Counted from the first letter of the stretch, positions 36,094-47,152 are shown. The stretch: 64,000 nt of DNA from JASGKO01 sp049840595 (GCA_049840595.1 JASGKO010000023.1:100911-164910), one strand, 5' to 3'. The notes: generated by a model not told the origin, from the sequence alone. A program made the numbers and translations.

Positions 36094-37077
36094 TCAGGAT
36101 ACGGCATGGGCGGCATGCCCTGCGCAGCGCTGCACTTCCACCGTGACGTGGAGCAGCTCTTCATGCTCGCGGAAGAGTTCCCGGTATTCCTCCACCGATT
36201 TCGGATGCTCGGCCACAATGCAGACAATGGCCGCGTCCCGTCCCTCACCGACCTGCCACACGTGCAGATCGGTAATCACGGAATCGCCATCGGCCTCCAC
36301 GGCCTTGCGGATTTCATCGGGCAAATCGCAGTTCTCCGGGGTGCGATCCAGCAGAATACCGCTGGTGGCCTTGAGCAGAGTGAGCGCCCAGGAAAAGACC
36401 ACCACACTGCCCGCGAGGCCCACCACCGGATCGAGCCACCACCAGCCAAAATACTTGCCCGCGAGCAGGGCCCCGATCGCCAGGAGCGTCGTCATGGCAT
36501 CCGCCAGCACGTGCAAATAGGCGGCGCGCAGATTCAAATCGCCATGGTCGTGATGATGATGGCCGTGGTCGTGATCGTCGTGAGCATGATGATGGTGCTC
36601 GTGCCCGTGGTGATGGTGATGAGGTCCCGAGCCCAGCAGGAAGGCGCAGACCAGATTCACGGCCAGCGCCACGACGGCCACGCCAATCGCCTCGTTGAAA
36701 TGAATGGGCTGCGGCTCGAAGAAACGGCGAATGGATTCACCCGCCATCAAAAAGGCCACCACCGAAAGCACGACCGCACTGGAGAAACCACCGAGCGCGC
36801 TCACCTTTCCCGTGCCGAAGCTGTACCGCGGGTCGCTGGCATGCTTGCGCATGAACCGATAGGCGAGCGCGGCGATCAGAAAGGCCGAGACGTGCGTCCC
36901 CATGTGCCAGCCATCCGCCAGCACCGCCATGGAGTGAAAGACCAGGCCCCCGGTAATCTCGACCACCATCATCACGGCGGTAATGGCCACCACCAGGCGG
37001 GTCCGCTTTTCCGCCAGGGTGGAGTCTGGAGCAAAGTGATGGGTATGCCGTAAGGATGAGGAATCGTCGTGATGCAT
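36094..37077 (-). CDS. dmeF: cation diffusion facilitator, DmeF-like
   Basis: The 327-aa CDF transporter has the first metal-binding helix as LADGWHMGTHV and the second as LHVLADAMTTLLAI. A very His-rich cytoplasmic loop lies between helices IV and V (17 or more His in about 35 residues, PHHHHHGHEHHHH and onward). The N-terminus also carries HHDD and HTHHF. CDF proteins export divalent metals by proton antiport; DmeF members handle Co and Ni, related ones Zn. It ends 4 bases from the convergent acyltransferase gene. Confidence 0.88.
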   Translation of the reverse strand: MHHDDSSSLRHTHHFAPDSTLAEKRTRLVVAITAVMMVVEITGGLVFHSMAVLADGWHMGTHVSAFLIAALAYRFMRKHASDPRYSFGTGKVSALGGFSSAVVLSVVAFLMAGESIRRFFEPQPIHFNEAIGVAVVALAVNLVCAFLLGSGPHHHHHGHEHHHHAHDDHDHGHHHHDHGDLNLRAAYLHVLADAMTTLLAIGALLAGKYFGWWWLDPVVGLAGSVVVFSWALTLLKATSGILLDRTPENCDLPDEIRKAVEADGDSVITDLHVWQVGEGRDAAIVCIVAEHPKSVEEYRELFREHEELLHVTVEVQRCAGHAAHAVS

Positions 37078-37434
37078 GGATCGCCTCGATTATACGGGGA
37101 TTTTCACCGCAAATCCAGCATGGAACTGAAATGCACGATCCAGGCCCTGCTCACGAATTGATGGCCCCATCATCCCGGGCCACGTCGCCACGGAATGACC
37201 TGATCCGATCCCCAACGACCGGATTTTAGACCGGATGAACAGGATTTACAGGATGAATGAGTGGGGGATGATTTGGAATTTTCGCCATCCGGTTCATCTG
37301 GTTGATCCTGTCCGAAAATCTCTTTCCGACAGAACCGTTTTCCCAACGGCCCACCAGGCCGTGACTACCGTGTCAGTAGAGCCTGGACCGCTTTCATTAC
37401 CGGAAGGGACTGCGGGGAAACTCGGGAACCCGGC
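37078..37434. other. gene-free stretch with two dispersed repeats
   Basis: At 37230-37257 GACCGGATGAACAGGATTTA continues with CAGGATGA, and at 37284-37315 a partly complementary CGCCATCCGGTTCATCTGGT block follows. This is the common GGATTTACAGGATG repeat type. At 37342-37368 a block CCAACGGCCCACCAGGCCGT resembles the arms of the large palindrome at 45199-45358. No gene is supported here. Confidence 0.5.
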
Positions 37435-38398
37435 CTACAGTTCGGCAAGGAATCGGAACACTTTGTCGCGGAACCCGGGCAACACTTCGTGGGAAAAATC
37501 CGGGTAGATTTCCATCTGCTTCTTCGCGGTGATCTTGTTGTAGGCGGCGAATTGGGTGGAGGGCGGGCACACCGTATCCATGAGGCCGGTGCCCATCAGG
37601 ATTTCCCCGCGAATCCGCGCGGCGAGATGCTGCACATCCACGTAGCCGAGGCGGGTAAAGATCTCGTGCTCGCGCTCGTGGCGCGGGTCGAACATGCGGA
37701 AGAAATAGCGGAAGCTCGGCGTAGGCATCCTTCGCCTGATCCATCTCCCACACTCGCTTATAATCGGAGAGGAAGGGAAAGGTGGCCGCCGCACGCTTGA
37801 TCCGGTGCGGAGCCAGTGCCGCGCAGGCCAGCGTGAGGGCACCGCCCTGGGACTCCCCATAGGCCCCCATGCGTTCGGCATCGACCTCCGCAAAACCGGC
37901 GACGATTTTTGCCAGGAGCGCGGTATCGAGAAAAATCTGGCGGAAGGCGAGCCGCTTCGGGTCGGCATCCCCCAGCCCGCGCACGATGTGGCCCTCAAAA
38001 GTGGTCCCGCGCGCGCCCCCGAGGTCGTCGCTTTTGCCGCCCTGCCCGCGGCAGTCCATCGCCGCAAGCGCAAGGCCCGCCGCGGGGAAAGCCAGCTTTT
38101 CCATCCAGTCGCCGCTATGCCCGCGGTAGCCGTGAAAATTCAAAATCGCCGGGACTTTTTGCGCGCCCCGCGGACGCAGATATTTCGCATAGATGCGACT
38201 GCCGCCGACGCCGGTGAAATACAGGTCGAAGCATTCCGCAAACGGCGCCTGAAACGGTGCGGAGGTGAGTTCCACTTGGGGGTCGAGCGCCTCCAGCTCG
38301 GCCAGGCCTTCGTTCCAGTATTCATCGAAATCCGCCGGGCGCGGGTTGATGCCCTGGTAGTCCTGCAGTTCGGAAAGGGGTTTATCGACAAGCGGCAT
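37435..38398 (-). CDS. acetyl xylan esterase / cephalosporin-C deacetylase (AXE1 family), frameshifted
   Basis: From ATG 38398 the protein reads MPLVDKPLSELQDYQG, then DFDEYWNEGLAEL, a family start. The GESQGG nucleophile elbow is in MGAYGESQGGALTLA, and AAMDCRGQGGKS precedes it. Near 37722 the frame shifts to AELRYFFRMFDPRHERE and continues with MGTGLMDTVCPPSTQFAAYN (catalytic Asp) and FSHEVLPGF (catalytic His), ending at 37435. The enzyme deacetylates sugars or acetylated oligosaccharides. No signal peptide is visible, so it probably acts in the cytoplasm. Confidence 0.83.
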
Positions 38399-38502
38399 GG
38401 ACGCGAGCGAAAGAAAAATCGCGCCGGTTCGCAAGTGCAAAGCGCGCGATGATCCAGATGGTTGAGACCGGCTGGACGGGAGGGGCCGGAGCGGTATTGC
38501 GC

Positions 38503-39408
38503 CTACGGCTTTTGCGCGTCGCGCCCCTTTTTCACCTCGGCCGCGGCGGCGCAGAGGCAGCCGCCGAAGATGATCACGGAGCCGGAGAGGTAAATCCACA
38601 TGAGGAGCGCGAGCACGCCGCCGAGGGCGCCATAGACCTGGTTGAAGTTGTGAAAGTTGCTGGCGTAGAGCACGAACATGCGCTGCAACACCTGCAAGGC
38701 CAGCGCCACGAGCAGGGCCTGAATCCACACCTCGCGAAAGGTCGGATGCTGGCGCGGGGCGAATTTGTAAAACATGACGAAGCCATACACCGTGACCGCG
38801 AGCGGGATGAGCGTATGGGCGAGCCAGAACAGGGCGCCCACCAGTTGAAAATTCAACGCCTCATGATTGACCAGGGCCTGCACGGCATCGAGGACCGGCG
38901 GGGCCACCATGCCCAGCAGGAGCGCGGTGCCCAGCACGGCGAGCATGAGCAGGTTCTGAATCGGCAGCCGCCACCACGCGTATTCCTTCGTCCCCCAGGC
39001 CCGGTTGACCCCGCGGACGAGGGCCTGGAAGAAGCCGAGCGCGCTCCAGACGACCACGAGAAAGGCAATGATCCCGGCACTGCGGCGCGAGGCGACCACC
39101 GTCTGCACCACGGCGAGCACGCTGTTGCGGCCATCCGAATCCTCCGAGATGGAGGGCACGTACCCGCCGACGGCATCCATCACCTTCGTCGCCGTCTCGG
39201 TGTAGTCGAAGAAAAGCGAACCGATGGTGACAAAGATCAGGAGCAGCGGGAAAATGGCGAAAAAAGCGTAGTAGGCAAAAGCGGCCGCGCGTTCCGAGGC
39301 ATTGGTCTCGGAAAAGCGCTGGATCGCCAGCATCACGATCCGCACCAGCCGACCCAAGGCAGTCAACGGCACGGCTTCGGCGCTTTTCGAGTCAGATCCC
39401 ATACTCAT
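38503..39408 (-). CDS. YihY/BrkB-family membrane protein
   Basis: I start at ATG 39408 (MSMGSDSKSAEAVPLTALGR), giving 301 aa. The family hallmark ERAAAFAYYAFFAIFPLLL lies in the first membrane segment. Five further helices follow, with YAWWRLPIQNLLML and GGVLALLMWIYLSGSVIIFG at the usual positions. The longer frame from 39579 adds a basic extension that overlaps the divergent tamB promoter and looks unnatural. YihY proteins are widespread inner-membrane proteins of unknown activity, once misassigned as RNase BN. Divergent from tamB. Confidence 0.87.
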   Translation of the reverse strand: MSMGSDSKSAEAVPLTALGRLVRIVMLAIQRFSETNASERAAAFAYYAFFAIFPLLLIFVTIGSLFFDYTETATKVMDAVGGYVPSISEDSDGRNSVLAVVQTVVASRRSAGIIAFLVVVWSALGFFQALVRGVNRAWGTKEYAWWRLPIQNLLMLAVLGTALLLGMVAPPVLDAVQALVNHEALNFQLVGALFWLAHTLIPLAVTVYGFVMFYKFAPRQHPTFREVWIQALLVALALQVLQRMFVLYASNFHNFNQVYGALGGVLALLMWIYLSGSVIIFGGCLCAAAAEVKKGRDAQKP

Positions 39409-39554
39409 CAATTCGCAGTGTGGCTGAAAATTGCGCCTGCGGGAAGCTACGTCGGTGAAAAATCGGCGCGCGCGATTCCGGGGGGGTGACGGTCCCTTCC
39501 TCTTTGTCGTTGCTGCTTGCCCCTGCTGAAATATCCCTGCTACCGTGCGGCCCA

Positions 39555-42500
39555 GTGACCGAGCCACAGGAAACTGCACCCGAAAAGAAAAAGCGAACTG
39601 GATGTATGCGCAAACTGGCGTTTTGCGCGCTGCTTGCTTTCCTGCTGTTCCTGGCGGCGCTGGTGGGCGTTTATCTGGCCCGCTTTCCCTTGATCAAGTA
39701 TGCGGCGGCCAAGCTGGGACCGACGCAGAACCTCGCCATCTCCCTCGACCTGGAGGGCTCGCTGTTCACCTCGCTCACGGTGGACCACCTCAAAATCGTC
39801 CCCACTGGCCCGAGCGAAATCGTGGGCATCAACGTGGACCATGTGAGCGCGCACTACCATTTGCTGAAATTGATTCGCGGCGACTTCACGCACGGCATTG
39901 AGGAAGTGGAAGCGCGCAACGCCTTCATCGAACTGCGGCCCGACGACGCGGTGGCGGAAAAGCTCGGCCACAAGAAGAAGCAGATCATGCGCTGGGACGA
40001 TCTCTTCCATAATCCCGGGCTCTTCATTCGCAATATCGCGGGAGACAACATCAACTTCATCTCGCACACCCCGGCCAGGGGACGTGCGGATCGAGCGCGC
40101 CAGCGCGCACCTCCAGCCCGGCGCAAACGGCCCGATCAAGATCGGCCACTTCGAGATTCCCGGCTACGGCAGCTGGGACCACGTGCAGGCCAATGCGAGC
40201 AACGATCGCGGGATCGTGCAGGTGAACGGGCTGTATCTCGACCAGCTCAACGGCGTGGACACGCTCACGCTCGACTCCACCGGGCGCACGCTCAAGCTGG
40301 TGGGGCGCTACAAGGGAGCGGGCGCGAATGTCTCGCTGGCGGTGGTCAATGAGATCGGGCATCTCCAGTTTGAGGCGGAAATCCCCAAGGTGCCGACGCT
40401 GCTCCCGCAATTCCACAGCGGGGAATTCACCGCCGCGGGCTCGCTGGAGATTCGCCAGCGCGACATCGGCCTGCACGTGACGGGAGCGGTCAACCAACTG
40501 ACCAGCGACTCGTTCGATACGGGCCATGCCGAGTTCACGCTCAATGCGACGGATACGCTCATCCCGCGCCCGCTCAAGCCGCTGGATGGACTGGTGAGCC
40601 AGTTGAGCGTGGCATTTCAAGCCCTGCGCTTCAACCAGTATGCGCTCGATCAAGGCGCACTGACCGCGAGCAACCAGCATGAGAAAGTGGAGATGGCCAG
40701 CTTCACCTTCTCCCGCCAGCAGAACCACTTTGCGCTCAAGGGAAGCGCGGTGTTGCCGACGGATTTGAAGCAGATCACGACCACGCCGTTCTCGATCGAC
40801 TTCACGCTGCACGCGCCAAATCTCGCGGGCTTCAACGTCGAGCAGGATTTGAAATCGCTCAACGGCTCGCTGGAAGGCACGGGCAGCCTGCACCACCAGA
40901 ACAACATCTATAGTGGCGAAGCGACGCTCGCGGGCACGAACCTGAATTTCCAGGGCTTCAACACGCAGAAGCTGAATACGCGCCTCACCTTGCAGGATCG
41001 CGTGATCCAGTTCACCGAGCTGTTCCTTGACATCAACGGGCGCGACTTCGTGAATGCGTGGGCACAGATCAACCTCGACTTGCCGAATGCCTACTCCGGC
41101 CACCTGCAGGCCAGCGTGGCCGATCTCGGCATCTTCAATCCCCTGCTCCACGCGGCCAATCCCACCGCCGCGCTCGCGGGCTCGCTGCAGGCGGACTGGC
41201 TGGGCAACGGCACGCTGCAACCGCAGGCGCACCACGGCTGGCTGCAAGTGGTGGCGGACAAGGTGGAGAGCAGCGGCGCGAAGGTCGATCACGCCCAGAT
41301 CAGCGGCACCTACACGCCGGAGAAAGCGACCTTCCCCGATCTCGATATCGCGAGCGGCCCGAGCCATTTCGTGGGCCAGCTCGAGCTCGCGGAAGGCAAG
41401 CTGCGGCTGCACGACATCGCGCTCGACCAGAACGGGCTGCGCGTCCTCGATGGCTTCGTCATCATTCCCTGCGCGCTCGCGAAATACCAGCAACCGGCGC
41501 AGCTTTTCCCGCTTGAGGGCCGCATCGCCGCCAATCTCCAGGCGGACAATCTCGACCTGGAAAAGCTGCTCGGCAGCTTCGGCCAGAAATCGCCGGTGAG
41601 CGGCAATCTCACGCTGAACCTGCTCGCGGCGGGCAGCCTGGGCGAGCCCGTGGCCACGGTGCAGCTCGACGCCCGGAAGCTCAGCGTGCCGCAGACGGCC
41701 TCGATCGGCCCGACCGATGCGAGCCTGCAATTCCATATCGCGAAAAAGCAATCCACGCTCGACGGCACAATCAAGCAGGCGCAGATGCAACCGCTCACGC
41801 TTCATGGCGAGACCGCGCTGGATATCGAAAAGCTGGTGCAAAGCAAAAAGCTCGATCCGCAGACACCGATCAAACTCGATGCCTCGATCCCGGCCTCCTC
41901 GATCGCCTTTGTGGAAAAACTCGCGCCGGCCATTCGCTATATCGAAGGCACGGTCGCGCTCGAAATGCACGCGCAGGGCACGGTCGGGAATCCCGATCTG
42001 CGCGGCCAGGCGATGCTGAACATCCCGGCCCTGCGCTTCAACAACCAAAGCCTGCCGACGGTCAACCAATTCGGCGCGGAGATCCGCTACGAAGGAAAGA
42101 AGGTCGTGATCAAGCGCTGCGGGGGGGGCATTGCGGGCGGCCAGGTAAACCTGGAGGGCACGGTGGACGTCGCGAATCTCCAGCAGCCCACGCTCGCGCT
42201 GCGCTTCAAGGCCGACAACGCGCTGCTCGCGCGAAACGACTCGGTCACGCTGCGTGCCAATTCCGACATCCACATCGACGGCCCGCTGGCGACGGCCAAG
42301 GTGAAGGGCTCGGTCAATATTACGAAGAGCCGCTTCTTCCGCGACATCGAGATCCTGCCCATCCAGCTCCCGGGCCACGGCCCCGAACCCGGGCATCAAC
42401 CAACCACAGGTCTCCATCACGGCCAAGCCGGTGGCCGACTGGACCTTCGACGTGGCGATCAAAACCAGCGATCCCTTCATGGTGGCGGGCAACCTGGCGA

Positions 42501-43090
42501 AAGGCGCGGTGGACACCGATCTGCATCTCGGGGGCACGGGGCGGACGCTCTCGCTCGAAGGTTACGCGGAGATCGACAACTTTGTCGCCTCGCTCCCCTT
42601 CAGCAAACTGGAGGTGCCCTATGGGTATGTCTATTTCACCAAGGACGAACCTTTTACCCCGCAGCTCGACATCCAGGGCAGTTCCTCGATGCGCGGCTAC
42701 GATATCTCGGTCTATATCTACGGCGATCCCGGCAATCCGCTCACCATCTTCACCAGCCAGCCCCCGCTGCCACAGGAGGAAATCATCTCGCTGCTCGCCA
42801 CGGGCCTGACCACAAGCGAGATCACCACCAATGGCGATGCCGTAGCCGGGCGCGCGGCGGTGCTGGCGTTCCAATCGCTCTATCGCAAGATTTTCAAACA
42901 CTCCGAGGCGACGGAAAAGGATTCGTTCCTGGATCGGTTCGAGTTCGACATCGGGGGGGTGGACCCACGCACCGGGCACCAGGATATCTCGGCCCAATTC
43001 CAACTGACCAAGCGCTTCTTCCTCGTCGGCGCGCTGGATGTGCAAGGCAACCTCACCGGCCAGGTGAAATACCTCATTCGATTCAAGTGA
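39555..43090 (+). CDS. tamB: translocation/assembly module protein TamB, two frameshifts
   Basis: The protein is a 1,180-residue AsmA/TamB-type bridge. It has an N-terminal membrane anchor (LAFCALLAFLLFLAALVGVY), then long beta-rich repeats with DLEGSLFTSLTVDHLKI near the start. The DUF490 C-terminus includes MRGYDISVYIYGDPGNP, PPLPQEEIISLLATG and KRFFLVGALDVQGN. Frames change near 40080 and 42385. TamB spans the periplasm and with its outer-membrane partner moves lipids or autotransporters. GTG 39555 or ATG 39606 could be the start. The outer-membrane partner gene overlaps its stop. Confidence 0.87.
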
Positions 43091-45138
43091 ACGTGCGCCG
43101 ACTATTCACCCTCCTGCTTTTGGCAATGACGCTCACCGCCCGGAGCGCGGCACCTGCTTTCATGCCGAACCCCGCGGCTTCGCCAACCCCGCCCGTCAAT
43201 ACCCCGAATGTGCCCGTGGTCTTCAAAGGCGCGGCTCATTACCGGGAGGAGCAGCTCAAGAATGCGATCCACGACCAGCTCGAAGCGATCCGCGAGAGCG
43301 GCCTCACCCCCGCGGCGGCTGATGACGCGGCCTTCTTCCTCGGGCTCTATTATCAAAACCAGGGCTACGCGAAGGCCGAGGTGCAATGGGGCATCGCGGG
43401 CAATACGCTCACGCTGACGATCAACGAAGGGCCCTTCGTCATGCTGGGCGACGTGAACTTTGCGGGCAATGCGCACTACCCTTCCCCGGCGCTGCGCGAA
43501 TACATCGTGGGCACCACCCGCGAGCGTTTCTCGGCGTTGCAAAAGACGCTGCCCTTCGTCGCCGCCGATGTGGAGACGGGCGTGGACCGCCTGCGCGGCA
43601 TGTATTCCGGCGAGGGCTTTCTCGACGTGACGATCTCCGATCCGCAATTCACCTACAGCCCGGATAACAAGAAGGCCGATGTGCTGGTGAATATTCACGA
43701 GGGCACGCAATACCACTTCGGCGCGATTACCTTTACCGGCGATGTGCCTTTCGACCGGGCGACGCTGCTCGCGGAAATCAAGAAATTCTCCGACCTGCCC
43801 TACACGCCGTTTCAGGTGACGAATATGGAGCGCGCGGTCGGCTACTTCTACAAGACGCACGGCTATTTCCAGGTCGCGCTCCAGACGGACAGCGATCCCA
43901 CCCAGGCGGTGAAAGGCGTGGTGCCAGTCCATTTCACGGCGAAATCGGGGCCGGTCTTTCACTTCGGCGCGGTCACGGCGCATGGAATGGAGCGGCTGCA
44001 GGCGAGCTTCCTGCCCAAGCGCTTCGGCAAGCTCACCGGGCAGATTTACAACCCCGCCGCGCTGGATACCGTCTTCCGCGATCTCATGCGCACCGGCCTC
44101 TTCAAGCGCCTGCGGGTGACGCCCAAGGCGATGCCGGACCACACGGTGACGATCGATCTCGACGTGGAGGAAGCGCCCGCGAAGGAAGTCGGCTTCTCCA
44201 CCGGCTATGGCACCTACGAGGGCTTCCTCCTCGGGATCTCGCTTGGCGACCTCGATCTCTTCGGCACCGGGCTGCCGCTCACGACGAGCCTGGAATTTTC
44301 CCAGCGCTACATCAAAGGCGAAGTGCTCTATTCCGATCCGTGGTTCCTGGAGAGCAACTTTGCCGAGCAGCTCCGGCTCTACGGCATCTCGGTAAGCTTC
44401 GACGGTTACGACAAGATCGAATACGGCGCGCGCGAACAGCTTTCCTACCAAATCACCAGGAGCCTCAACCTCGCGGCTTTTCTCCAGACCCGCATTGTGA
44501 GTGTGACTGGCACGGGCATCGATGCCATCGACCTTGGCCAGCCCAGCTACCACGTCAACAGCGTCGGCCTCACCGAGAGCTTCGATCTGCGCAAGGACCC
44601 GCTCAATCCGGCGGGGCTGGTGGTGAATGGCGCGGTGGAATACGCCAGCAGCGGGCTGGGCAGTTCGATCGATCTCATTCGTGGCACGGTGAGCGCGGCC
44701 TATTATCTTCCGATCGGTCGCTCCATGCTCGGCTTTGGCTTGCGCGCCGGGGCGCTGGAGGATACCGAGAACAAGCCGGTGCCGATTGATGAACGCTACT
44801 TCAACGGCGGCAGCCGCAGCGTGCGCAGCTTTACCGAGCGCGATCTCGGCCCGCATGATCGCCACGGCTTCCCGATCGGCGGCGACTCGTTCAGCGTGAT
44901 CAACGTCGAATACGATTTCCCCATCGTCGGCGATCTCGGCGGCGCGGTCTTCATCGACGCTGGCTCCGTCGGGCAGAAGGCCACGGACGCCTTCAGCGAC
45001 ATGCGCTACGGCGTGGGCGCGGGACTGCGCTACAAGCTACCGATCGGCCCGCTCCGGCTGGACTATGGCTACAATCCAGATCGTCGTCCGGGCGAAGACA
45101 TGGGGGCATTCCATTTCAGCTTCGGCTTCGCGTTTTAG
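43087..45138 (+). CDS. TamA/BamA-like outer-membrane protein
   Basis: The 683-aa Omp85 protein has a signal peptide (VNVRRLFTLLLLAMTLTARS), then POTRA-type domains (YYQNQGYAKAEVQWGIAGN; EGTQYHFGAITFTGDVPFD; KTHGYFQVALQTD). It ends with a 16-strand barrel domain that closes with FHFSFGFAF, the C-terminal aromatic signal recognised by the BAM complex. GTG 43087 overlaps the tamB stop. The pairing with tamB suggests a TamA role in lipid or protein transport to the outer membrane, though this protein also resembles BamA and may have other substrates. Confidence 0.88.
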   Translation: MNVRRLFTLLLLAMTLTARSAAPAFMPNPAASPTPPVNTPNVPVVFKGAAHYREEQLKNAIHDQLEAIRESGLTPAAADDAAFFLGLYYQNQGYAKAEVQWGIAGNTLTLTINEGPFVMLGDVNFAGNAHYPSPALREYIVGTTRERFSALQKTLPFVAADVETGVDRLRGMYSGEGFLDVTISDPQFTYSPDNKKADVLVNIHEGTQYHFGAITFTGDVPFDRATLLAEIKKFSDLPYTPFQVTNMERAVGYFYKTHGYFQVALQTDSDPTQAVKGVVPVHFTAKSGPVFHFGAVTAHGMERLQASFLPKRFGKLTGQIYNPAALDTVFRDLMRTGLFKRLRVTPKAMPDHTVTIDLDVEEAPAKEVGFSTGYGTYEGFLLGISLGDLDLFGTGLPLTTSLEFSQRYIKGEVLYSDPWFLESNFAEQLRLYGISVSFDGYDKIEYGAREQLSYQITRSLNLAAFLQTRIVSVTGTGIDAIDLGQPSYHVNSVGLTESFDLRKDPLNPAGLVVNGAVEYASSGLGSSIDLIRGTVSAAYYLPIGRSMLGFGLRAGALEDTENKPVPIDERYFNGGSRSVRSFTERDLGPHDRHGFPIGGDSFSVINVEYDFPIVGDLGGAVFIDAGSVGQKATDAFSDMRYGVGAGLRYKLPIGPLRLDYGYNPDRRPGEDMGAFHFSFGFAF

Positions 45139-45198
45139 CCCGGGTTCACGAATTTCCAAGCAGGTCCTTCCGGTCATAAAAGCGGTCCATTCTTTGCC

Positions 45199-45358
45199 CG
45201 CGCTGTAGCCACGGCCCTGTGGGCCGTTGGGGATGAACGGGCCATGAAATGCAGCGCTCTGCCAAAAATCGCGGCATAATGCTCACTCCCTTTGGAACTG
45301 GATTTTTGCCAGAGCATCGTCTTTCCCCAACGGCCCACAGGGCCGTGGCTACAGCGCG
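45199..45358. repeat. 160-bp palindromic repeat with perfect 34-bp arms
   Basis: The arm 45199-45232 (GTAGCCACGGCCCTGTGGGC in its centre) is the exact reverse complement of 45325-45358. Inside the 92-bp loop a second, nearly perfect pair exists: GCTCTGCCAAAAATC near 45262 and GATTTTTGCCAGAGC near 45301. The element can form a long hairpin in RNA or single-stranded DNA. A related but shorter block lies at 37342-37368. The rest of 45139-45543 has no supported gene. Confidence 0.8.
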
Positions 45359-45543
45359 ACTAGGAAGCTCTGTGCGGAAAGGCAGGGTTTTCGCCTTCTG
45401 CTTTGCAATTCGTGAACACGACAAACGATGCTTTTGTCCAGCGACCCTTCGGGGCGCAAGACTGGTTGAATGATGGCCTTCCGGTGGTTTTCACCACCAG
45501 CTAATTTCCGCCGTTCCTCCGGGACTCGATTTGCGAGTGCGCC

Positions 45544-46092
45544 CTACTCTTTCGACCCCGCGTCGAGAAACTTGCGGTGCATCTCGGTGGTCAGTTCTTC
45601 GATGCGTTGGGTCAGCGATTTGGTGAGTTCGGTCAGCTCGGTATTCTGGCGCAGCAGTTCGGAGATCTGGGTCATTTGCTGCGCGGCGAGGACCTGGCGT
45701 TGCTCGCTGGCCACGGCGAGGTCTTCCCGATGCTGGGCATCGGCATCGGCATGGGCCTTGTCACGATCCGCCTGCCGGGTCTGGGCCAAAAGGATGAGCG
45801 GAGCGGCGTAGGCGGACTGGAGGCTGAAGGCGAGGTTGAGCAGGATGAAGGGGTAAACGTCGAACTTGGTGACGCCGAGGATGTTCAGGAGAATCCAGGC
45901 GAAGACCACGAGGGTCTGCACGACCAGAAATACGGGCGTGCCAAAGAAGCGGGCAAAGGACTCGGCCTTGAGGGCAAACCAGTCATCGCCAAACACCGAA
46001 TTCAAATGCAGGTGCGGGAGATGAAAGCGGAAATGATGATGCTGCTTTTGAGGATGCGCGGTGGAAGCGGCGGCGGTGGATTCGCTGTTCAT
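45544..46092 (-). CDS. DUF1003 family membrane protein
   Basis: From ATG 46092 the protein is 182 aa. It has a His-rich N-terminus (QKQHHHFRFHLPHLHL), two membrane helices (GTPVFLVVQTLVVFAWILLN and FILLNLAFSLQSAYAAPLIL), and a C-terminal coiled coil rich in Gln, Glu and Leu. The hairpin of helices with NLxFSLQSAYAAPLIL is characteristic of DUF1003. Function unknown. It sits alone between the 160-bp palindrome and the DUF2934 gene. Confidence 0.85.
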   Translation of the reverse strand: MNSESTAAASTAHPQKQHHHFRFHLPHLHLNSVFGDDWFALKAESFARFFGTPVFLVVQTLVVFAWILLNILGVTKFDVYPFILLNLAFSLQSAYAAPLILLAQTRQADRDKAHADADAQHREDLAVASEQRQVLAAQQMTQISELLRQNTELTELTKSLTQRIEELTTEMHRKFLDAGSKE

Positions 46093-46371
46093 AAATGGAT
46101 CGCTAACTGCCGCACTCGAGTTCCATGGTCTGCGAAGCACCCGACTCCGCAAAAAAGGTGGGCCATGCAGGCTGCGCATGCGGGATTGGGCGGAATGGAG
46201 CCATGCGCAGCGGAAAACGCAAGCCGGAACCCTTTACTTACAGGAGTGTAATCGCACATCGGATCCCATTCCTACGGTCGTTTTTTGAGACATGACTCCC
46301 CTTCCCGCGCCCTGACCGTTCGCAAAAGGCGCGGCTTCCTCCGACCGCGATGGAGGCAAAAAGTCCGCTGG

Positions 46372-46614
46372 TTATTGATGCAGGTGCATCAGCTCTTCCG
46401 TGAGGCGATCCGCCTCCGTGGGAGTGTCTTCATGGGTTTGAGGAGGAGCGGCGTGGCACCGATGGTGAATTTCCTGCTCGGCGCGCAGCCAGTGCTCGAG
46501 CGCATGGCCGTCGGGACGACCTTCCTCTTCGTAGAAGTGCAGGGCGAGCGTGGCGATTTCCAGTTCCTCGTCGAAATGAGCGCCGAGGCCAGTGAATGAG
46601 GGAGTTGTTTGCAT
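46372..46614 (-). CDS. DUF2934 small protein
   Basis: From ATG 46614 the 80-aa protein contains EIATLALHFYEEEGRPDGHA followed by LEHWLRAEQEI, the DUF2934 signature (a short helical hairpin motif common in environmental bacteria). The remainder is His/Thr/Glu-rich. The frame is open further upstream to 46782, but the short start fits the family better. Role unknown. Confidence 0.72.
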   Translation of the reverse strand: MQTTPSFTGLGAHFDEELEIATLALHFYEEEGRPDGHALEHWLRAEQEIHHRCHAAPPQTHEDTPTEADRLTEELMHLHQ

Positions 46615-47152
46615 GGTGTGTTTGGGTTTTGGTTTTTTCGCGGGAAAGGGTTGGTGGAGAAGCATCACGAGCACTGCGAGTGGGGAGTCGTTTCCAGCCT
46701 TTGGAAACTCGCGAGGGTTGGTGGAATCGAAGCAATTTTCATGGGCCTTCCTCCAAGCACCGACGATCACCGTGGCAACCATCAGTGGATTTAAAAAGCT
46801 AGGCCGCGATTGGTTGGGGGCAACTTCATTTTGCCATTCGTCACTCGCGCCCGGCCAGCCATTGCGCGAGTGATTCGGCTACGCGCGGGCGCCCGCCTTT
46901 TCCGATTTCCCTTGCACTCCAGGGCACGCTCCGCTAAACATACGGTCAATATGGTTACTACACCATGCGGTATGACTCCGGAAGGAGCAGCGGATACGTG
47001 CGACATCACTGCGATGTCCTTGCTCACCACGTCCATTTAGGCCCATTCCGGCCTGATGCCCTTTTTGCGCCTGCACCCGCGGGAGCTTTGCGTACGGATC
47101 GCTCCGTCGTCGCTTTCCAATCCAAATAACAACCAACCCATACCCATAACCT
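46615..47152. other. gene-free stretch upstream of flotillin gene
   Basis: No frame here looks coding. The region must contain the promoter of the flotillin gene and of the DUF2934 gene. The last 50 bases are A/C-rich with ACCCATACCCATAACCT just before ATG 47153 and no Shine-Dalgarno sequence. I see no tRNA or clear structured RNA. Confidence 0.45.

Noticed and set aside
38503..39489. Plus-strand frame opposite the YihY gene
   Set aside because: Its product is low-complexity His/Arg/Glu text typical of antisense frames in GC-rich DNA.
40057..42537. 826-codon open frame on the minus strand
   Set aside because: Antisense shadow of tamB; the plus strand carries clear TamB homology and the translated minus product is Arg/His/Leu-rich low complexity.
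39898..45138. Apparent 1,746-residue fusion of TamB and the outer-membrane partner
   Set aside because: The frame crosses a TamB region of wrong frame (about 42385-43080) and only merges the genes because of a frameshift; TamB and TamA-like are separate genes.
46615..47152. Structured RNA gene
   Set aside because: No tRNA, 6S, SRP or tmRNA landmark could be found; only weak pairing is present.
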